A DNA stretch of 64,000 nucleotides from Taeniopygia guttata. Its lineage: Eukaryota > Chordata > Aves > Passeriformes > Estrildidae. The translations under genes were made by a program, and so were the position numbers. Shown piece after piece: positions 32,197 to 51,229 of this stretch. The notes under the pieces were generated by a model that worked only from the letters and a program-made list of their open reading frames with translations, searched no databases and was not told the DNA's origin. Positions within the stretch are counted from its first letter, which is position 1, and the number at the start of each line of letters is the position of its first letter. The stretch is taken from NCBI RefSeq assembly GCF_048771995.1, contig NC_133050.1:6744501-6808500 (forward strand), in the 5' to 3' direction.

Positions 32197-32356
32197 TACC
32201 TGCGCGCCCGAGCTGGGGACTCAGGGGCAGGGCTGGGCGAGCCCCGTGTCCCCTCGGGGGGTGTCCCCTGTCCCCCCTGGGGGTGTCCCCTGTCCCCCCA
32301 CGGCCAGCAGCCCCCCGGGGCTCGCTGCCACCCACAGCGGGCTCGGGGCTGGCGGT

Positions 32357-35300
32357 TCAGGGCGGGGGTGCCAGGCTGTGGTTGCCCCCCGGCGCCGTGG
32401 CCGCGCTGGCGTTGCGGGCGGGCGGCAGCGCGGGTGGCAGCGGTGGCAGGTCCCCGCGGGGGGACTTGCGCAGCATCTCCTGGCGGAAGCGGCTGGCACT
32501 GCCACCCTGGGGGGCGCGGGGACGGGCGCGGGGGTCGCAGCCGATGTCGGCCGTCAGGTTGGTGTAGAGCGGGCGCAGCTCCCGCGCCAGCAGCGCGTAG
32601 CTCAGCGAGTTCATCCCGTCCTGCGTCCACGTCCGCTGCGTCCGCACCAGCAGGTCGAACCTGGGGTGTCACCGCGATGTCACCACTGTCACCCGGCCCC
32701 CGCTGCCACCCCCCGACCCACCCCCGGACCTGTGCGGGTTCTCCTCGTTGCCTTTGTCGCTCTTGTGTTTCACCATCTTGTAGTGGCCGATGGAGACGGG
32801 CGGGCGGGAGATCTTCATCCCGGCCAGCCGCACCCTGCGGGGACAGCGGGGACATGGCACCGGGGACAATGGGGACAGCAGGGACAGTGGCACCAGGGAC
32901 AGTGGCACCAGGGACAGCAGGGACAGCGGGGACATGGCACTGGGGACAGTGGGGACAGCGGGGACAACAAGGACAATGGCACTGGGGACAGCGGGGACAG
33001 CGGGGACAGCAGGGACATGGCACTGGGGACAGCGGGGACATGGCACCGGGGACAATGGGGACAGTGGGGACAGTGGCACCGGGGAACAGTGGGGACAGCA
33101 GGGACAATGGCACCAGGGACAGTGGCACCAGGGACAGCAGGGACAGCAGGGACAATGGCACCAGGGACAGCGGGGACAGCGGGGACATGGCACCGGGGAC
33201 AATGGGGACAGCAAGGACAATGGCACCAGGGACAGTGGCACCAGGGACAGCAGGGACAGCGGGGACAATGGCACCAGGGACAGTGGCACCAGGGACAGCA
33301 GGGACAGCAGGGACATGGCACTGGGGACAGTGGCACCGGGGAACAGTGGGGACAGCGGGGACATGGCACCAGGGACAGCAGGGACAGTGGCACCGGGGAC
33401 AGTGGGGACAGTGGCACCGGGGAACAGTGGGGACAACAGGGACAATGGCACCAGGGACAGTGGCACCAGGGACAGCAGGGACAGTAGGGACAATGGCACC
33501 AGGGACAGTGGGGACAGCGGGGACATGGCACCAGGGACAGCGGGGACAGCAAGGACAATGGCACTGGGGACAATGGGGACAGTGGGGACAGCAGGGACAT
33601 GGCACTGGGGACAGTGGGGACAATGGCACTGGGGACAGCGGGGACAGCCACAGCCCTGGGAGAGCAGGGACAGTGACATCGGGGACAATGGGGACATGGC
33701 ACTGGGGACAGTGGGGACAGCCAAAGCCACAGCCCCGGGGCAGGGGCAGGGCACTGGGACAGCCCCCTGTGTCCCAGCGGTGGGGACACAAAGGTGGGGA
33801 CAGCGAGAAGGGAGGGTCACGGTGTCACCCCGAGGGGACAGGGACACCCCTGTGGTGGCAGCGACAGCCACCATACAGTGACATCATCACCACGTCACCC
33901 TGGGGGGACAGGGCATGGGGACATCCCTGTGTCCCCTCCCCCTGCAGTGTGACAGGACACCCCCACATGTCCCACCCAGAGCCCTGTCACACCCTCAGTG
34001 TCCCCCCTCCATGGCAATGTCACACTCTCTGTGCCCCTCAAGGTGACAGAACACCCCCAATGTCCCCCCCAGGGCACTGTCACACCCCTTGTGTCCCCCT
34101 CAAGGTGACAGAACACCCCCCATGTCCCCCACCCCCCGAGTGCCACCCCCCCATGCCGTGGCAGTGTCCCCTGGCTGTCCCCAGCCCTACCTGGTGGCGA
34201 TGTCATCGTCCTCGCCCCCCCAGCCCCAGTACTCGTTGGGGAACCCGTTGATCTTCATGTACTGGTCGGGGGTCAGCGCCGAGACCCCCCCGAAATACTG
34301 TGGGTAGGGCAGGCTGGGGACACGGGGACAGTGAGCCAGCTGTCCCCAGAGTGTCCCCAGAGTGTCCCCAGGGTGTCCCCGAGGGCGGGGCTCACCTGTA
34401 ACCGAATTTGTTCATGGCCACCGAGGCGTGTTTGGGGTTCCAGGGGTCGCAGGTGTAGAGGTTGTGGTCGTTCTCGGGGATCAGGTCCACGTCGTGCAGG
34501 AACAGGCAGTCCCAGTCCTCGTCCTTCAGAGCCTCCTTCACCCCCACATTCAGCAGCTTGGCACGGTTAAACGTGCAGTTCCCGGCCTGGGGACACCCCA
34601 AAACCTCCTGGGGTCACCCCGAAATCTCCTGGGGTCACCCCGAAATCTCCTGGGGTCACCTCAAAATATCCTGGGAAACTCTAAACCCATCCCCACTGAA
34701 CCCCCTGAAGCCCCACGTTCACCCTGAGGAGCCCTCAAACCACCCTGAGGACCCCCCGAACCACCGTGGGGATCCCCCAAACCACCTCAAACCACCCTGA
34801 GGAGCTCCCAAACCACCTCAAACCACCCTGAGGATCCCCCAAACCACCCTGAGGAGCCCCCAAACCACCTCAAACCACCCTGAGGAGCCCCGAAACTACC
34901 CTGAGGAGCCCCCAAACCACCCTGAGGAGCCCCTAAACCACTGTTGGGACCCCTGAAACCACCTCAAACCACCACAAGGATCCCCGAAACTACCCTGAGG
35001 AGCCCCCAAACCACCCTGAGGAGCCCCCAAACCCCCTCAAACCACCCTGAGGAGCCCCCCAAACCACCCTAAACCACCCTGAGGACCCCCCAAACCACCC
35101 TGAGGAGCCCTCAAACCACCCTGAGGATCCCCAAAACCACCCTGAGGAACCCCCAAACCACCCTGAGGAGCCCCCAAACCACCCTGAGGATCCCCCAAAC
35201 CACCCTGAGGATCCCCCAAACCCCCTCAAACCACCCTGAGGACCCCCCAAACCGCCCTGAGCCCCCTCCCCAAAGCCCCCCGCGCCCCGTGCCCACCTGG

Positions 35301-37433
35301 TGCACGACGTAGATGCCGTAGGCGAGCTGCTGGCGCTGCAGGAAGGGGTGCAGGTAGTAGAGCAGGTGGCCCAGGTGGGCCTCGCGGTTGCGGTGGGGGA
35401 CGATGACGGCGGTGCGGGAGCGGGGCTCGCAGCGGGGCGGGCGGTACCGGCCCCCCGCCCCCACCCCCGGGTTCTTGGCCAGGATCTGCTCCAGCGTCGG
35501 CACCCGGGCGAAGGACACGGCCAGCGGGCCCACTGCGGGGACAGGGTGGCTTTGTCCCCAAACTGGGATGGGGTTGTGTTCCCAAACTGGGATGGGTTTG
35601 TTCCCAAACTGGGATGGGTTTGTCCCCAAATTGGGCTGGGTTTGTCCCCAAACTGGGATGGGTTTGTGTCCCCAAACCCAAACTGGGATGGGTTTGTGTC
35701 CCCAAACTGGGATGGGGTTGTGTCCCCAAACTGGGATGGGGTTGTGTCCCCAAACTGGGATGGCTTTGTGTCCCCAAACTGGGATGGCTTTGTCCCCAAA
35801 CTGGGATGGCTTTGTCCCCAAATTGGGCTGGATTTGTCCCCAAACTGGGATGGGTTTGTCCCCAAACTGGGATGGGTTTGTCCCCAAATTGGGCTGGGTT
35901 TGTCCCCAAACTGGGATGGGTTTGTGTCCCCAAACCCAAACTGGGATGGGTTTGTGTCCCCAAACTGGGATGGGTTTGTGTCCCCAAACTGGGATGGGGT
36001 TGTGTCCCCAAACTGGGATGGCTTTGTGTCCCCAAACTGGGATGGCTTTGTCCCCAAACTGGGATGGGTTTGTCCCCAAACTGGGGTGGGTTTGTCCCCA
36101 AACTGGGGTGGACTTGTGTCCTCAAACTGGGATGGGTTTGTGTCCCCAAATTGGGCTGGGTTTGTCCCCAGACTGGGATGGGGTTGTGTCCCCAAATCCC
36201 CAAACTGGGCTGGGTTTGTCCCCAAACTGGGATGGGTTTGTGTATCCAAACTGGGATGGGGTTGTGTCCCCAGACCCAAACTGGGATGGGGTTGTGTCCC
36301 TAAACCCAAACTGGGCTGGATTTGTCCCCAAACTGGGATGGGTTTGTGTACCCAAACTGGGATGGGGTTGTGTCCCCAGACCCAAACTGGGATGGCTTTG
36401 TGTCACCAAACTGGGATGGGTGTGTCGCCAAACTGGGATGGGTTTGTCCCCAAACTGGGCTGGGTTTGTGTCCCCAATTTGGGCTGGGTTTGTCCCCAGA
36501 CTGGGCTGGGTTTGTCCCCAAACTGGGCTGGGTTTGTCCCCAAACTGGGCTGGGTTTGTCCCCAAACTGGGGTGGACTTGTGTCCTCAAACTGGGATGGG
36601 TTTGTGTCCCCAAATTGGGATGGGTTTGTGTCCCCAAACCCAAATTGGGATGGGGTTGTGTCCCCAAATCCCCAAACTGGGCTGGCTTTGTCCCCAAACT
36701 GGGCCGGGTTTGTCCCTCCCGGTCCCAAACCGGGCCAGCCCCACCCTGATTTCCCTTCCAGCCCCGGTTCCTCCCCCGGGGGATCCGGTTCCGTCCCGGG
36801 GGGAGGGGGAAGGAACCGGTTCAACCGGTTCTTCTTCCCGGGGAAGGCTCGGGAGCGGCTGGAACCGGTTCGTTACCGGGAGGAAGGACCGGAACCGGTT
36901 CGGTCCCGGGGGGAGGGCCCGGAGCCGGTTCGTTACCGGGAGGTTACTCCTCGCTCCTTCCCTCCCCGGTTCTTTCTCCCTCCGGTTCCTCCCCTTGCGG
37001 GAGGGCTCCGTTCTCTACCCGGCGCTCCCGTTCCCGTGCCGGTTCCTCCCGCCAAGTCTCCGTTCTCTGCCCGGTTCCCTCCCCGTTCCCCTCCCGTTTC
37101 CTCCCCCCGGGAATCTCCGTTCCCTCCCGGTTCCCCTCCGGTTCCCCTGCCGCTCTCACCGAGGAACGGCGATCTCTCAGGGCAGAACGGCAGCGGCCTG
37201 TCGGGGTCCGGCGGCGCGGCGGGGCCGTTCCCGGTGCCGCTGCCGGTAGCCACGCGGCTCAGGTTGGCGTAAACGTCGTGGGTCCGGGAATAATCCACGG
37301 CGGGACCGGCGGCTCGACCGAACAGCGCCGTGAGGTTCCGGAACCCGCCCAGCGAGAAATACGCCACGAAGGCGAACTGGCACCCGACCAGCAGCGCCAG
37401 CGAGCACGGCCGCTCCAGCAGCCGCCGCAGCAT
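32357..37433 (-). CDS. B4GALT3: Beta-1,4-galactosyltransferase 3
   Basis: Complete; six coding exons in transcript order: 37433-37160, 35532-35297, 34586-34396, 34313-34191, 32834-32730, 32660-32357; 410 residues (human 393). It is a type II Golgi enzyme that adds galactose from UDP-Gal to terminal GlcNAc. The N-terminus [20 protein letters not shown] carries the short cytosolic tail and signal anchor. The catalytic domain shows [48 protein letters not shown], the metal-binding DVD in [24 protein letters not shown], the [12 protein letters not shown] motif, [16 protein letters not shown] and GNEENPH. The C-terminal tail after the catalytic domain is longer and Pro/Ala-rich. It is convergent with PPOX, as in human. 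Confidence 0.97.
32835..33730. repeat. GGGGACAGTGGCACCAGGGACAG array, B4GALT3 intron 4
   Basis: GGGACAGC and ACAGTGGCACCAGGG units in mixed order, about 60 copies. It begins at the exon acceptor, and the acceptor-flanking CGGGGACAGCGGGGACA is itself the repeat unit. Confidence 0.9.
34590..35290. repeat. AAACCACCCTGAGGAGCCCC minisatellite, B4GALT3 intron 2
   Basis: About 25 units of 20 bases, AAACCACCCTGAGGAGCCCC and variants, after a few GGGGTCACCCCGAAATCTCCT units next to the exon. Confidence 0.9.
35535..36720. repeat. TTTGTGTCCCCAAACTGGGA minisatellite, B4GALT3 intron 1
   Basis: About 52 copies of a 21 to 24 base unit, CCCCAAACTGGGATGGGTTTGT with GT insertions. It produces long spurious frames on both strands, such as repeats of PSLGTQ. 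Confidence 0.93.
36770..37155. repeat. GGAACCGGTT-rich stretch in B4GALT3 intron 1
   Basis: Palindromic AACCGGTT-centred units (GGAACCGGTTC) recur about six times, followed by CCGTTCCCTCCCGGTTCC units up to exon 1. Confidence 0.7.
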
Positions 37434-37960
37434 CGCGGGGCCGCCCGGTCTTACCGGGGAGCCGCCCGGTCTTACCGGAGAGCCGCCCGGTGTTACCGGA
37501 GAGCCGCCCAAACGGCCCGGGGCAGCATGGCGGGGGCAGCGGGGCTGCGGAACAGAGAAGACACGGCTCGGATCGGTGGCGGGGAATAGATCGGTGCCGT
37601 TCCGGTACCGGGAACGGTCCGGTTCAGTCCCCGCCCGTCTACGGTGCCGGCCCCGGTACTGCCTCCCCGACCGAGTCCCGCCGGTCCCGGTACGGCCTGA
37701 CCCCGGTACTACCCGGGTCCTCCCGGCCCCGGTGCAGGCCTGAGGCCGGTCCTGCCCCGCCTGGCCCCGGTGCTGCTCCCCTCTCCGCTTCCAGTCCCGA
37801 TCCCGGTCCTTCCCCCCCGGTTCCGGTACCGCCTCGGTACCACCGGGCCCAGCTCGGCGCTCCGGGCAGTCCCCGCCGGCCACCCCCCGGTACCGTCCCG
37901 GTCCCGGTACCTGTCCGGGCCCGGCTCAGCCCCGCCCGGCCGCCGCCATCTTGGAGCGGA
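37434..37960 (-). promoter_or_regulatory. B4GALT3 promoter and 5' UTR
   Basis: Directly upstream of the ATG are three 24-base copies of a GAGCCGCCCGGTCTTACCGG unit (37440-37511). Further up is a CpG-rich stretch with a minus-strand AAGATGGCGGCG (plus 37941-37952), a YY1-type site. A noncoding first exon is likely but its borders are unclear. Confidence 0.55.
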
Positions 37961-38640
37961 GGGCGCGGCGTGATGACGTCACGGGGCGGGCGCGCGGCGG
38001 GGTCACCCTCCGGCCGCACCGGGCGGGCTGGGGGGGACCGGGGAGAACCGGGGGGGTCCCCGAGGAGGTGCCAGTGGCGCTCGGTGACACCGGGGATGGA
38101 CGCGGGGCCCGCAAGGACCCGGTAAAGCCCCAGAAGGCGGAGGGGGCGTGGTTTATTCTAGCCCCGCCCCGAGCGAGCGTGGTCATGGCCGTCGCCGTCG
38201 CCCTGGCAACCGCGCCCGGCCCCGCGTATGCCCCGCCCCCTCGCGTGACGTCACGCACCGCGCGCGCTGTGATTGGGCGCGGGGTGGGCGGGGCGGGCGC
38301 GCGCGCCACGTGTGGTACCCCTCCCTCTTCCCTCTCTGTCCTTGTGGGGTTCTGTGTCCCCCCCTGTCCTCGCGGTGTCCCCGCAGAGCGGAGACCCCAA
38401 TAAAAGCCCGTTCTGGGTCAAGCTGGGGACGTTTTTGGGGGACCCTTGGGGACAGCGCGGTGTCACCCCCGGGTAGCGCCAGGTCAGGGAGGGGACCAGG
38501 ACATGTCGGGCAGGGACAGGGAGGGGACAGGGGGAAGGGAGTCACCGCCACCCGGCATCCCCGTGTCACCACGGGAGGAAACAGCGGGCACCTCCGGCCG
38601 CGGCCGTCCTGTCCCCGTCCCTGGCCCTTCTGTCCCCGTC
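37961..38640. other. Intergenic CpG-rich DNA between B4GALT3 and NDUFS2
   Basis: The spacer holds CRE-like TGACGTCA sites (37975-37982, 38246-38253), GGGGCGTGGTTTATTCTAG and an isolated plus AATAAA near 38399. In human, ADAMTS4 lies between these two genes; no part of it is recognisable here. Confidence 0.5.
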
Positions 38641-39044
38641 CCTCTGCCCGTAACAAAGATGGCGCCGCCCTCCGCCCTCACTTTACCAAACATATCAGCG
38701 ACCTTGCCCTCACCTACAATGGCAGCGCTTGGAGTATTTCCAGCCATGGCGTCTCTGCGCATGCGCAGAGCTTCTGCCCGCACCCGTCATGGCGGCGCTC
38801 ACATCTGTCATTGCCCTTCCCAGCCACGGCCAAGCCCACGACGGCGGCACGTCTGCCCACACCCAGCAAAGAGCCGCTCATTGCCTCTGCCCTTCCCGCC
38901 CGCGGCGCCCACACCAACGTGCGCATTGCAAATATGATGCTAGCGGGGGCTCTGCCCGTACCCAACATGGCGTCCTCCACGGCTTCGGCCTTCCCCACCA
39001 CGGCACCCCCCCTCCCTCCGCGCATGCGCAGCGCCAAGGGCACG
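38641..39044 (+). promoter_or_regulatory. NDUFS2 promoter, duplicated ATGGCG units and NRF1 sites
   Basis: A perfect NRF1 palindrome TGCGCATGCGCA (38756-38767) and a second CGCATGCGC (39021-39029) lie in a region with repeated ATGGCG-type motifs: AAAGATGGCGCC (38655), CCATGGCG (38744), TCATGGCGGCGC (38788), AACATGGCG (38964), then the start codon context CGATGGCGGCGC. TCTGCCCGYACCC precedes several of them, so this is a degenerate tandem duplication of a promoter segment. NRF1 and YY1 sites are typical of nuclear OXPHOS genes. Confidence 0.7.
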
Positions 39045-46673
<7,629 letters not shown>

Positions 46674-46743
46674 GGGGGGGTCCCCCACCCCTCTCCGTGT
46701 GCTGCTGCAGTTTGGGGGTGCCCCCACCCCCCGTTTCGAGTCA

Positions 46744-46749
46744 AATAAA
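46744..46749 (+). terminator. NDUFS2 polyadenylation signal
   Basis: AATAAA 71 bases after the stop. Confidence 0.9.
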
Positions 46750-46799
46750 GCCAAAATCGGCTCCTGAGCCTCCCTGTCCCCTTTGTCCCCCCTTTGTCA

Positions 46800-47200
46800 C
46801 CGCTGTCACCTCCTTCCCTGTCTGGGGGGGCTCCTTCCCCACTTTGGGGGGGCTCCTTTCCCCATTTTGGGGGGCTCCTTTCCCCATTTTGGGGGAGCTC
46901 TGTTCCCCAGTTTGGGGGGGCTCCTTTCCCCTGTTTGGGGGGGCTCCTTTCCCCAGTTTGGGGAGACTCCTTTCCCCAGTTTGGGGGGGCTCCTTTCACC
47001 TTTTGGGGTCTCCTTCCCCTTTTAGGGTCCCTTCCCCTTTTGGGGCCTCTCTCCCATTTTGGGGGGGTTCTTGCCCAGTTTGGGGGGGCTCCTTCCCTAC
47101 TTTGGGGGGGTCTCCTTCCCCTTTTAGGGTCCCTTCCCCTTTTGGGGCCTCTCTCCCAGTTTGGGGGCGGAAGGAGCCCCCCAAAAAAGGAGGAAGGGGT
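46800..47200. repeat. Intergenic GGGGGGCTCCTTTCCCCAGT array
   Basis: About 16 units of 20 to 30 bases between NDUFS2 and FCER1G. The same unit, more degenerate, fills NDUFS2 intron 13 (46045-46620). No gene seen. Confidence 0.85.
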
Positions 47201-47368
47201 TTCCCCACAGCTCCCCCGTCCCGCGGGGATTTTTGGGGGGGCTCTGGGGGAGCGGCCGGACGTTGGTGGCCGCGGGTGACACTTGGGGACAGCGGAAGGG
47301 AGGTGGCACTGGGGAAGTGGGGGAGGGGCCGCGGTCACTGCTGGCAGCGGGGGGACACCGAGGGGACA

Positions 47369-49427
47369 ATGGGGACATTGGGGACAGCGGGGCCCCTGCT
47401 CGTCCTCGTCCTGCTGGGGGTGCCCGGCCTGGCCGCAGGTGGGCACGGGGGGGTTTGGGGGGTTTAGGGGATTTGGGGTGTCCAAGGGTTTTGGGGCGGT
47501 TTAGGGGATTTGGGGGGGTTTAGGGGATTTGGGGTGTCTGGGGGGTTTGGGGTGATTCAGGGTGTCTGGGGATTTTGTGGGGTTTAGGGGTTTGGGGATG
47601 TTTAGGGGATTTGGGGTGTCTGGGGGGTTTGGGGGGGGTTTGGGGTGTCCCAGGCATTTGGGGTGTTTGGGGGAGTTTAGGGGGTTTGGGGAAATTTGAG
47701 GGAGTTTAGGGGGTTTGGGGTGTCCGGGGGGTTTGGGGCAGTTTAGGGGATTTGGGGTGTTTGGGGAAATTTGGGGGAGTTTAGGGGGTTTGGGGTGTGC
47801 AGGCGGTTTGGGGTGTCCGGGGGAACTGGGGGAGTTTGGGGTGTCCGGGGGTATTTGGGGGGGGTTTAGATGGTTTGGGGGGGTTTAGGGGATTTGGGGT
47901 GTCCGGGAGGTTTGGGGTCACAGGGATTTGGGGTCACAGGGATTTGGGGTCACGGGGATTTGGGATCACAGGAATTTGGGGTCCTGGTGATGTGCTACAT
48001 CCCCTTCCCTGCTCCCTTGACTTTTGGGGTACCCCAGGGACCCCCGAGGTTCTCCCGGGTTTGGGGGGGGCACCCAGGGGGGGTCACGGGAGGGGCTCTG
48101 ATGCCACCCAAGGCGCCATCGGTGCCACCTGCGGGGTGACACACAGAGCCGGGGGGTCCCCAAAACCCCCAAAATTCCCCCAAAATCCCCCAAAATTGCC
48201 CCAAAACCCTGCAAAATCTCCCCAAACCGCTCCAAAACCCCCCCAAAAGCCCCCAAAATCGCCCCAAACCCCCTCAAAATCGCTGCAAAATCACCCCAAA
48301 AGCCCCCAAAATCGCCCCAAACCCCCTCAAAATCGCCCCAAAATCTCCCCGAAATACCCCAAAGCCCCTCAAAATCGCCCCAAAATCCCCCCAAATCGCC
48401 CCAAAACCCCGCAGGGGCCCTGGCCGAGCCCGAAATCTGCTACGTGCTGGACGCGGTGCTCTTCCTCTACAGCCTCATCCTCACCGGCCTCTACATCCGC
48501 CTCAGGGTGAGCCCCACGAACCCCCTTTTTTTTTTTGGGGGGGGGGGGTCCCCCCAAACATCCCCTCCCTCCTCCCCCCACTTTTTTTTACCCATTTTCC
48601 CCTTTTTTTCCCTCATTTTTGGTTTTCTCTCCCCCCTCCCCAGTTCGTGAATTGGCGACTGCAGAGAGCGGCTGGGCAGGTAAAGGGGGGGGGATTTTGG
48701 GGGGATTTTGGGGGGATTTTGGGGTGCGGGGGGGGTGTAGGGGATGGGGGTGTCTGGCTGTGCCCCCCCTCCAGCCCCCCAAAATCTCCTTTCGCTTTCT
48801 GTTCCCGGCAGAAGGAGGAAGAGGCCGTTTATGCTGTGAGTCACGTGGGGGGGCGGGGGCAGATTTTGGGGACCCCCACCCAGATTTTTTTGGGGGGGTT
48901 TGGGGGTGACCCCTGGATATTGATGGGCTGGGATTTGGGGTGTCCCCCTTCATTAATGGGGTGAGATTTGGGGTGTCCCCCCCATTTAAAGGGATAAGAT
49001 TTGAGGTGACCCCCCCCATTAATGGGCTGAGATTTGGGGTGTTCCCCTCATTTATGGGGTGAGATTTGGGGTGGTTGGGATTTGGGGTGTCCCCCCTCCC
49101 CTAAAGAACCAGTTATGGGGCCGAGATTTGGGGTGTTCCCACATTATTGGGTGTCAGATTTGGGGTGTCCACCCCCATTAATGGGGTGAGGTTTGGGGTG
49201 TTTGGAGTTGGGGTGCTCCCCTTCCCCTAAAGAATGACTGACAGGGTGACACTGGGGAGGTGACAATTTAGGGGTGACAATGTGGGGGGGACACTGTGGG
49301 GGTGACAATCGGTGGGGGGGGTGGCACAGACCCCCCCACACACCCCAAAACCCTCCTGGACCCCCCACAGGGTCTCAGCCCCGACCACCAGGAGACCTAC
49401 GAGACCCTGCAGATGAAGAGCTCCTGA
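47369..49427 (+). CDS. FCER1G: Fc receptor gamma signalling chain
   Basis: Complete; exons 47369-47438, 48415-48506, 48644-48679, 48812-48835, 49371-49427; 92 residues (human 86). It is the dimeric adaptor of FcεRI, Fcγ receptors and other leukocyte receptors. A signal peptide ([16 protein letters not shown]) is followed by a short ectodomain with the dimerising cysteine and membrane aspartate in [17 protein letters not shown], then basic RLRFVNWRLQ. The tail has the [20 protein letters not shown]: two YxxL motifs with seven residues between, as in mammals. It sits beside NDUFS2 on the same strand, as in human. The start ATG is the first in frame and gives a good signal peptide. Confidence 0.93.
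47440..48410. repeat. Repeats in FCER1G intron 1
   Basis: 47440-47970 is GGTTTGGGGTGTCCGGGGG. 48160-48400 is the complementary-looking CCCCAAAATCGCCCCAAAACC. The two arrays are G-rich and C-rich on the same strand and could pair as a hairpin in RNA. Confidence 0.85.
48890..49330. repeat. Repeats in FCER1G intron 4
   Basis: Units with ATTAATGGGGTGAGATTTGGGGTGT, about 8 copies, then GTGACAATGTGGGGG units. Confidence 0.8.
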
Positions 49428-49670
49428 CCCCCGTGGGGAAAATCGGGAATTTTTACCCCTGGAAATGGAAAAATCGGAGTTTTTTACCCCTGGAAACGGA
49501 AAAATCGGATTTTTTTACCCCGGAAATAGAAAATTTTGGATTTTTTACCCCTGGAAATGCCAGATTTGGATGGAAAATTTGAATTTTGCCGCCCGGTTCC
49601 CTCCCGGTGCCCAAACCCCACCTCCCCAGCCCTGCCAGATTTTGAGACCCCAAAATCCCACCAAAATCCC

Positions 49671-49676
49671 ATTAAA
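49671..49676 (+). terminator. Possible FCER1G polyadenylation signal
   Basis: ATTAAA variant 244 bases after the FCER1G stop in an A-rich stretch. The 3' UTR before it repeats CCCTGGAAATGGAAAAATCGG three or four times. Confidence 0.4.
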
Positions 49677-49759
49677 AACCCCCAAATCCACTCCAAAATC
49701 ATATAAAAATCCCCCCAAAACCCACCAAAATCCCTACCCCAAATCCCCCTCCACAATTC

Positions 49760-49930
49760 ACTGCAAATTCCTCCAATTCATGAATTATTTTTATTTCCTT
49801 CACATAGAAAACGTTTTCTTACATTTTCCAAGTTTTCAGTATTTTCACTGATATGCACAAGTTCTCTTTCTGTGCGTGATGTCGTGTGGGATTTAGCAAA
49901 GAATCTTGAGTTTCTTCCAGAGCCACCATG
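49760..49930. other. AT-rich single-copy island, unassigned
   Basis: About 170 bases of normal-complexity AT-rich DNA between two repeats, with a minus-strand AATAAA (plus TTTATT near 49789-49796). No exon or known element recognised. Confidence 0.4.
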
Positions 49931-49936
49931 CACATA

Positions 49937-51012
49937 ATCCTAAACCTGGCAAAAACCCTAAACCTGGCCCAAAACCCTAAACATGACCCAAAACCCTGAA
50001 CCTGGCCCAAATCCTGAACCCTAAACCTGGCCCAACCCTGAACCCTAAACCTGGCCCAAATCCTGAATCCTAAACCTGGCCCAAATCCTGAATCCTAAAC
50101 ATGACCCAAAACCCTAAACATGACCAAAAACCCTAAACCTGGCCCAAACCCTAAGCCCTAAACCTGGCCCAACCCTGAATCCTAAACCTGGCCCAAAACC
50201 CTAAACATGACCCAAAACCCTAAACCTGGCCCAAATCCTGAATCCTAAACCTGGCCCAAAACCCTAAACATGACCCAAAACCCTAAACCTGGCCCAAACC
50301 CTAAGCCCTAAACCTGGCCCAACCCTGAACCCTAAACCTGACCCAAATCCTGAATCCTAAACATGACCCAAAACCCTAAACATGACCCAAAACCCTAAAC
50401 CTGGCCCAAATCCTGAATCCTAAACCTGGCCCAAAACCCTAAACATGACCCAAACCCCTAAACCTGGCCCAAACCCTAAACCCTAAACCTGGCCCAAACC
50501 CAAACCTTAAACATGGCCCAAACCCTAAACCCTAAACCTGGCCCAAATCCTGAATCCTAAACCTGGCCCAAAACCCTAAACATGACCCAAAACCCTAAAC
50601 CTGGCCCAAATCCTGAATCCTAAACCTGGCCCAAAACCCTAAACATGACCCAAAACCCTAAACCTGGCCCAAATCCTGAATCCTAAACCTGGCCCAAAAC
50701 CCTAAACATGACCCAAAACCCTAAACATGACCCAAAACCCTAGACCTGGCCCAAATCCTGAATCCTAAACCTGGCCCAAAACCCTAAACATGACCCAAAA
50801 CCCTAAACCTGGCCCAAATCCTGAATCCTAAACCTGGCCCAAAACCCTAAACATGACCCAAAACCCTAAACCTGGCCCAAACCCAAACCTTAAACATGGC
50901 CCAAACCCTAAACCCTAAACCTGGCCCAAATCCAAAACATGGCCCAAAACCTAAACCCCAAACCTGGCCCAAACCCTAAACCCTAAACCTGGTCCCAAAC
51001 CCTAAACCTGGC
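49937..51012. repeat. Telomere-like CCCTAAAC array
   Basis: About 1.1 kb of CCCTAAACCTGGCCCAAAA and CCCTAAACATGACCCAAAA alternating, with TCCTGAATCCTAAAC variants, about 60 half-units. Each contains CCCTAA, the vertebrate telomere hexamer, here as CCCTAAAC separated by 10 to 13 bases. It lies between FCER1G and POLR3C. Confidence 0.9.
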
Positions 51013-51229
51013 CCAAATCTGGATTCCAGCTCCAAAATTCCATCCATTCAGGGATTGCTCCCAGGTGAAGCTGCCAGGACAGACAGAGCACACTGGGGAC
51101 AGCGTCACCCTCGGTCACTCGTGGGAGAGGGGACCACAGTGTCCTGTGTCCCCGTGTCCCTGTGTCTGTCCCCGTGTCCCTGTGTGTCCCCGTGCCCAGC
51201 TGACACGCAGGCCCTTCACCAACCGTTCC

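Noticed and set aside
35535-36720. Very long open frames on both strands, Pro/Gly/Trp-rich
   Set aside because: They are translations of a 21 to 24 base tandem repeat inside the B4GALT3 intron. The same explains long frames at 860-1740, 5463-6000, 24274-26910, 27680-29030, 29840-31100, 32180-33880 and 40440-41630.
37961-39044. Remnant of ADAMTS4 between B4GALT3 and NDUFS2
   Set aside because: No metalloprotease HExxH, thrombospondin repeat or other ADAMTS motif was found on either strand.
49937-51012. True telomere end
   Set aside because: The hexamer is interrupted every unit and genes continue on both sides; it is interstitial and degenerate at best.
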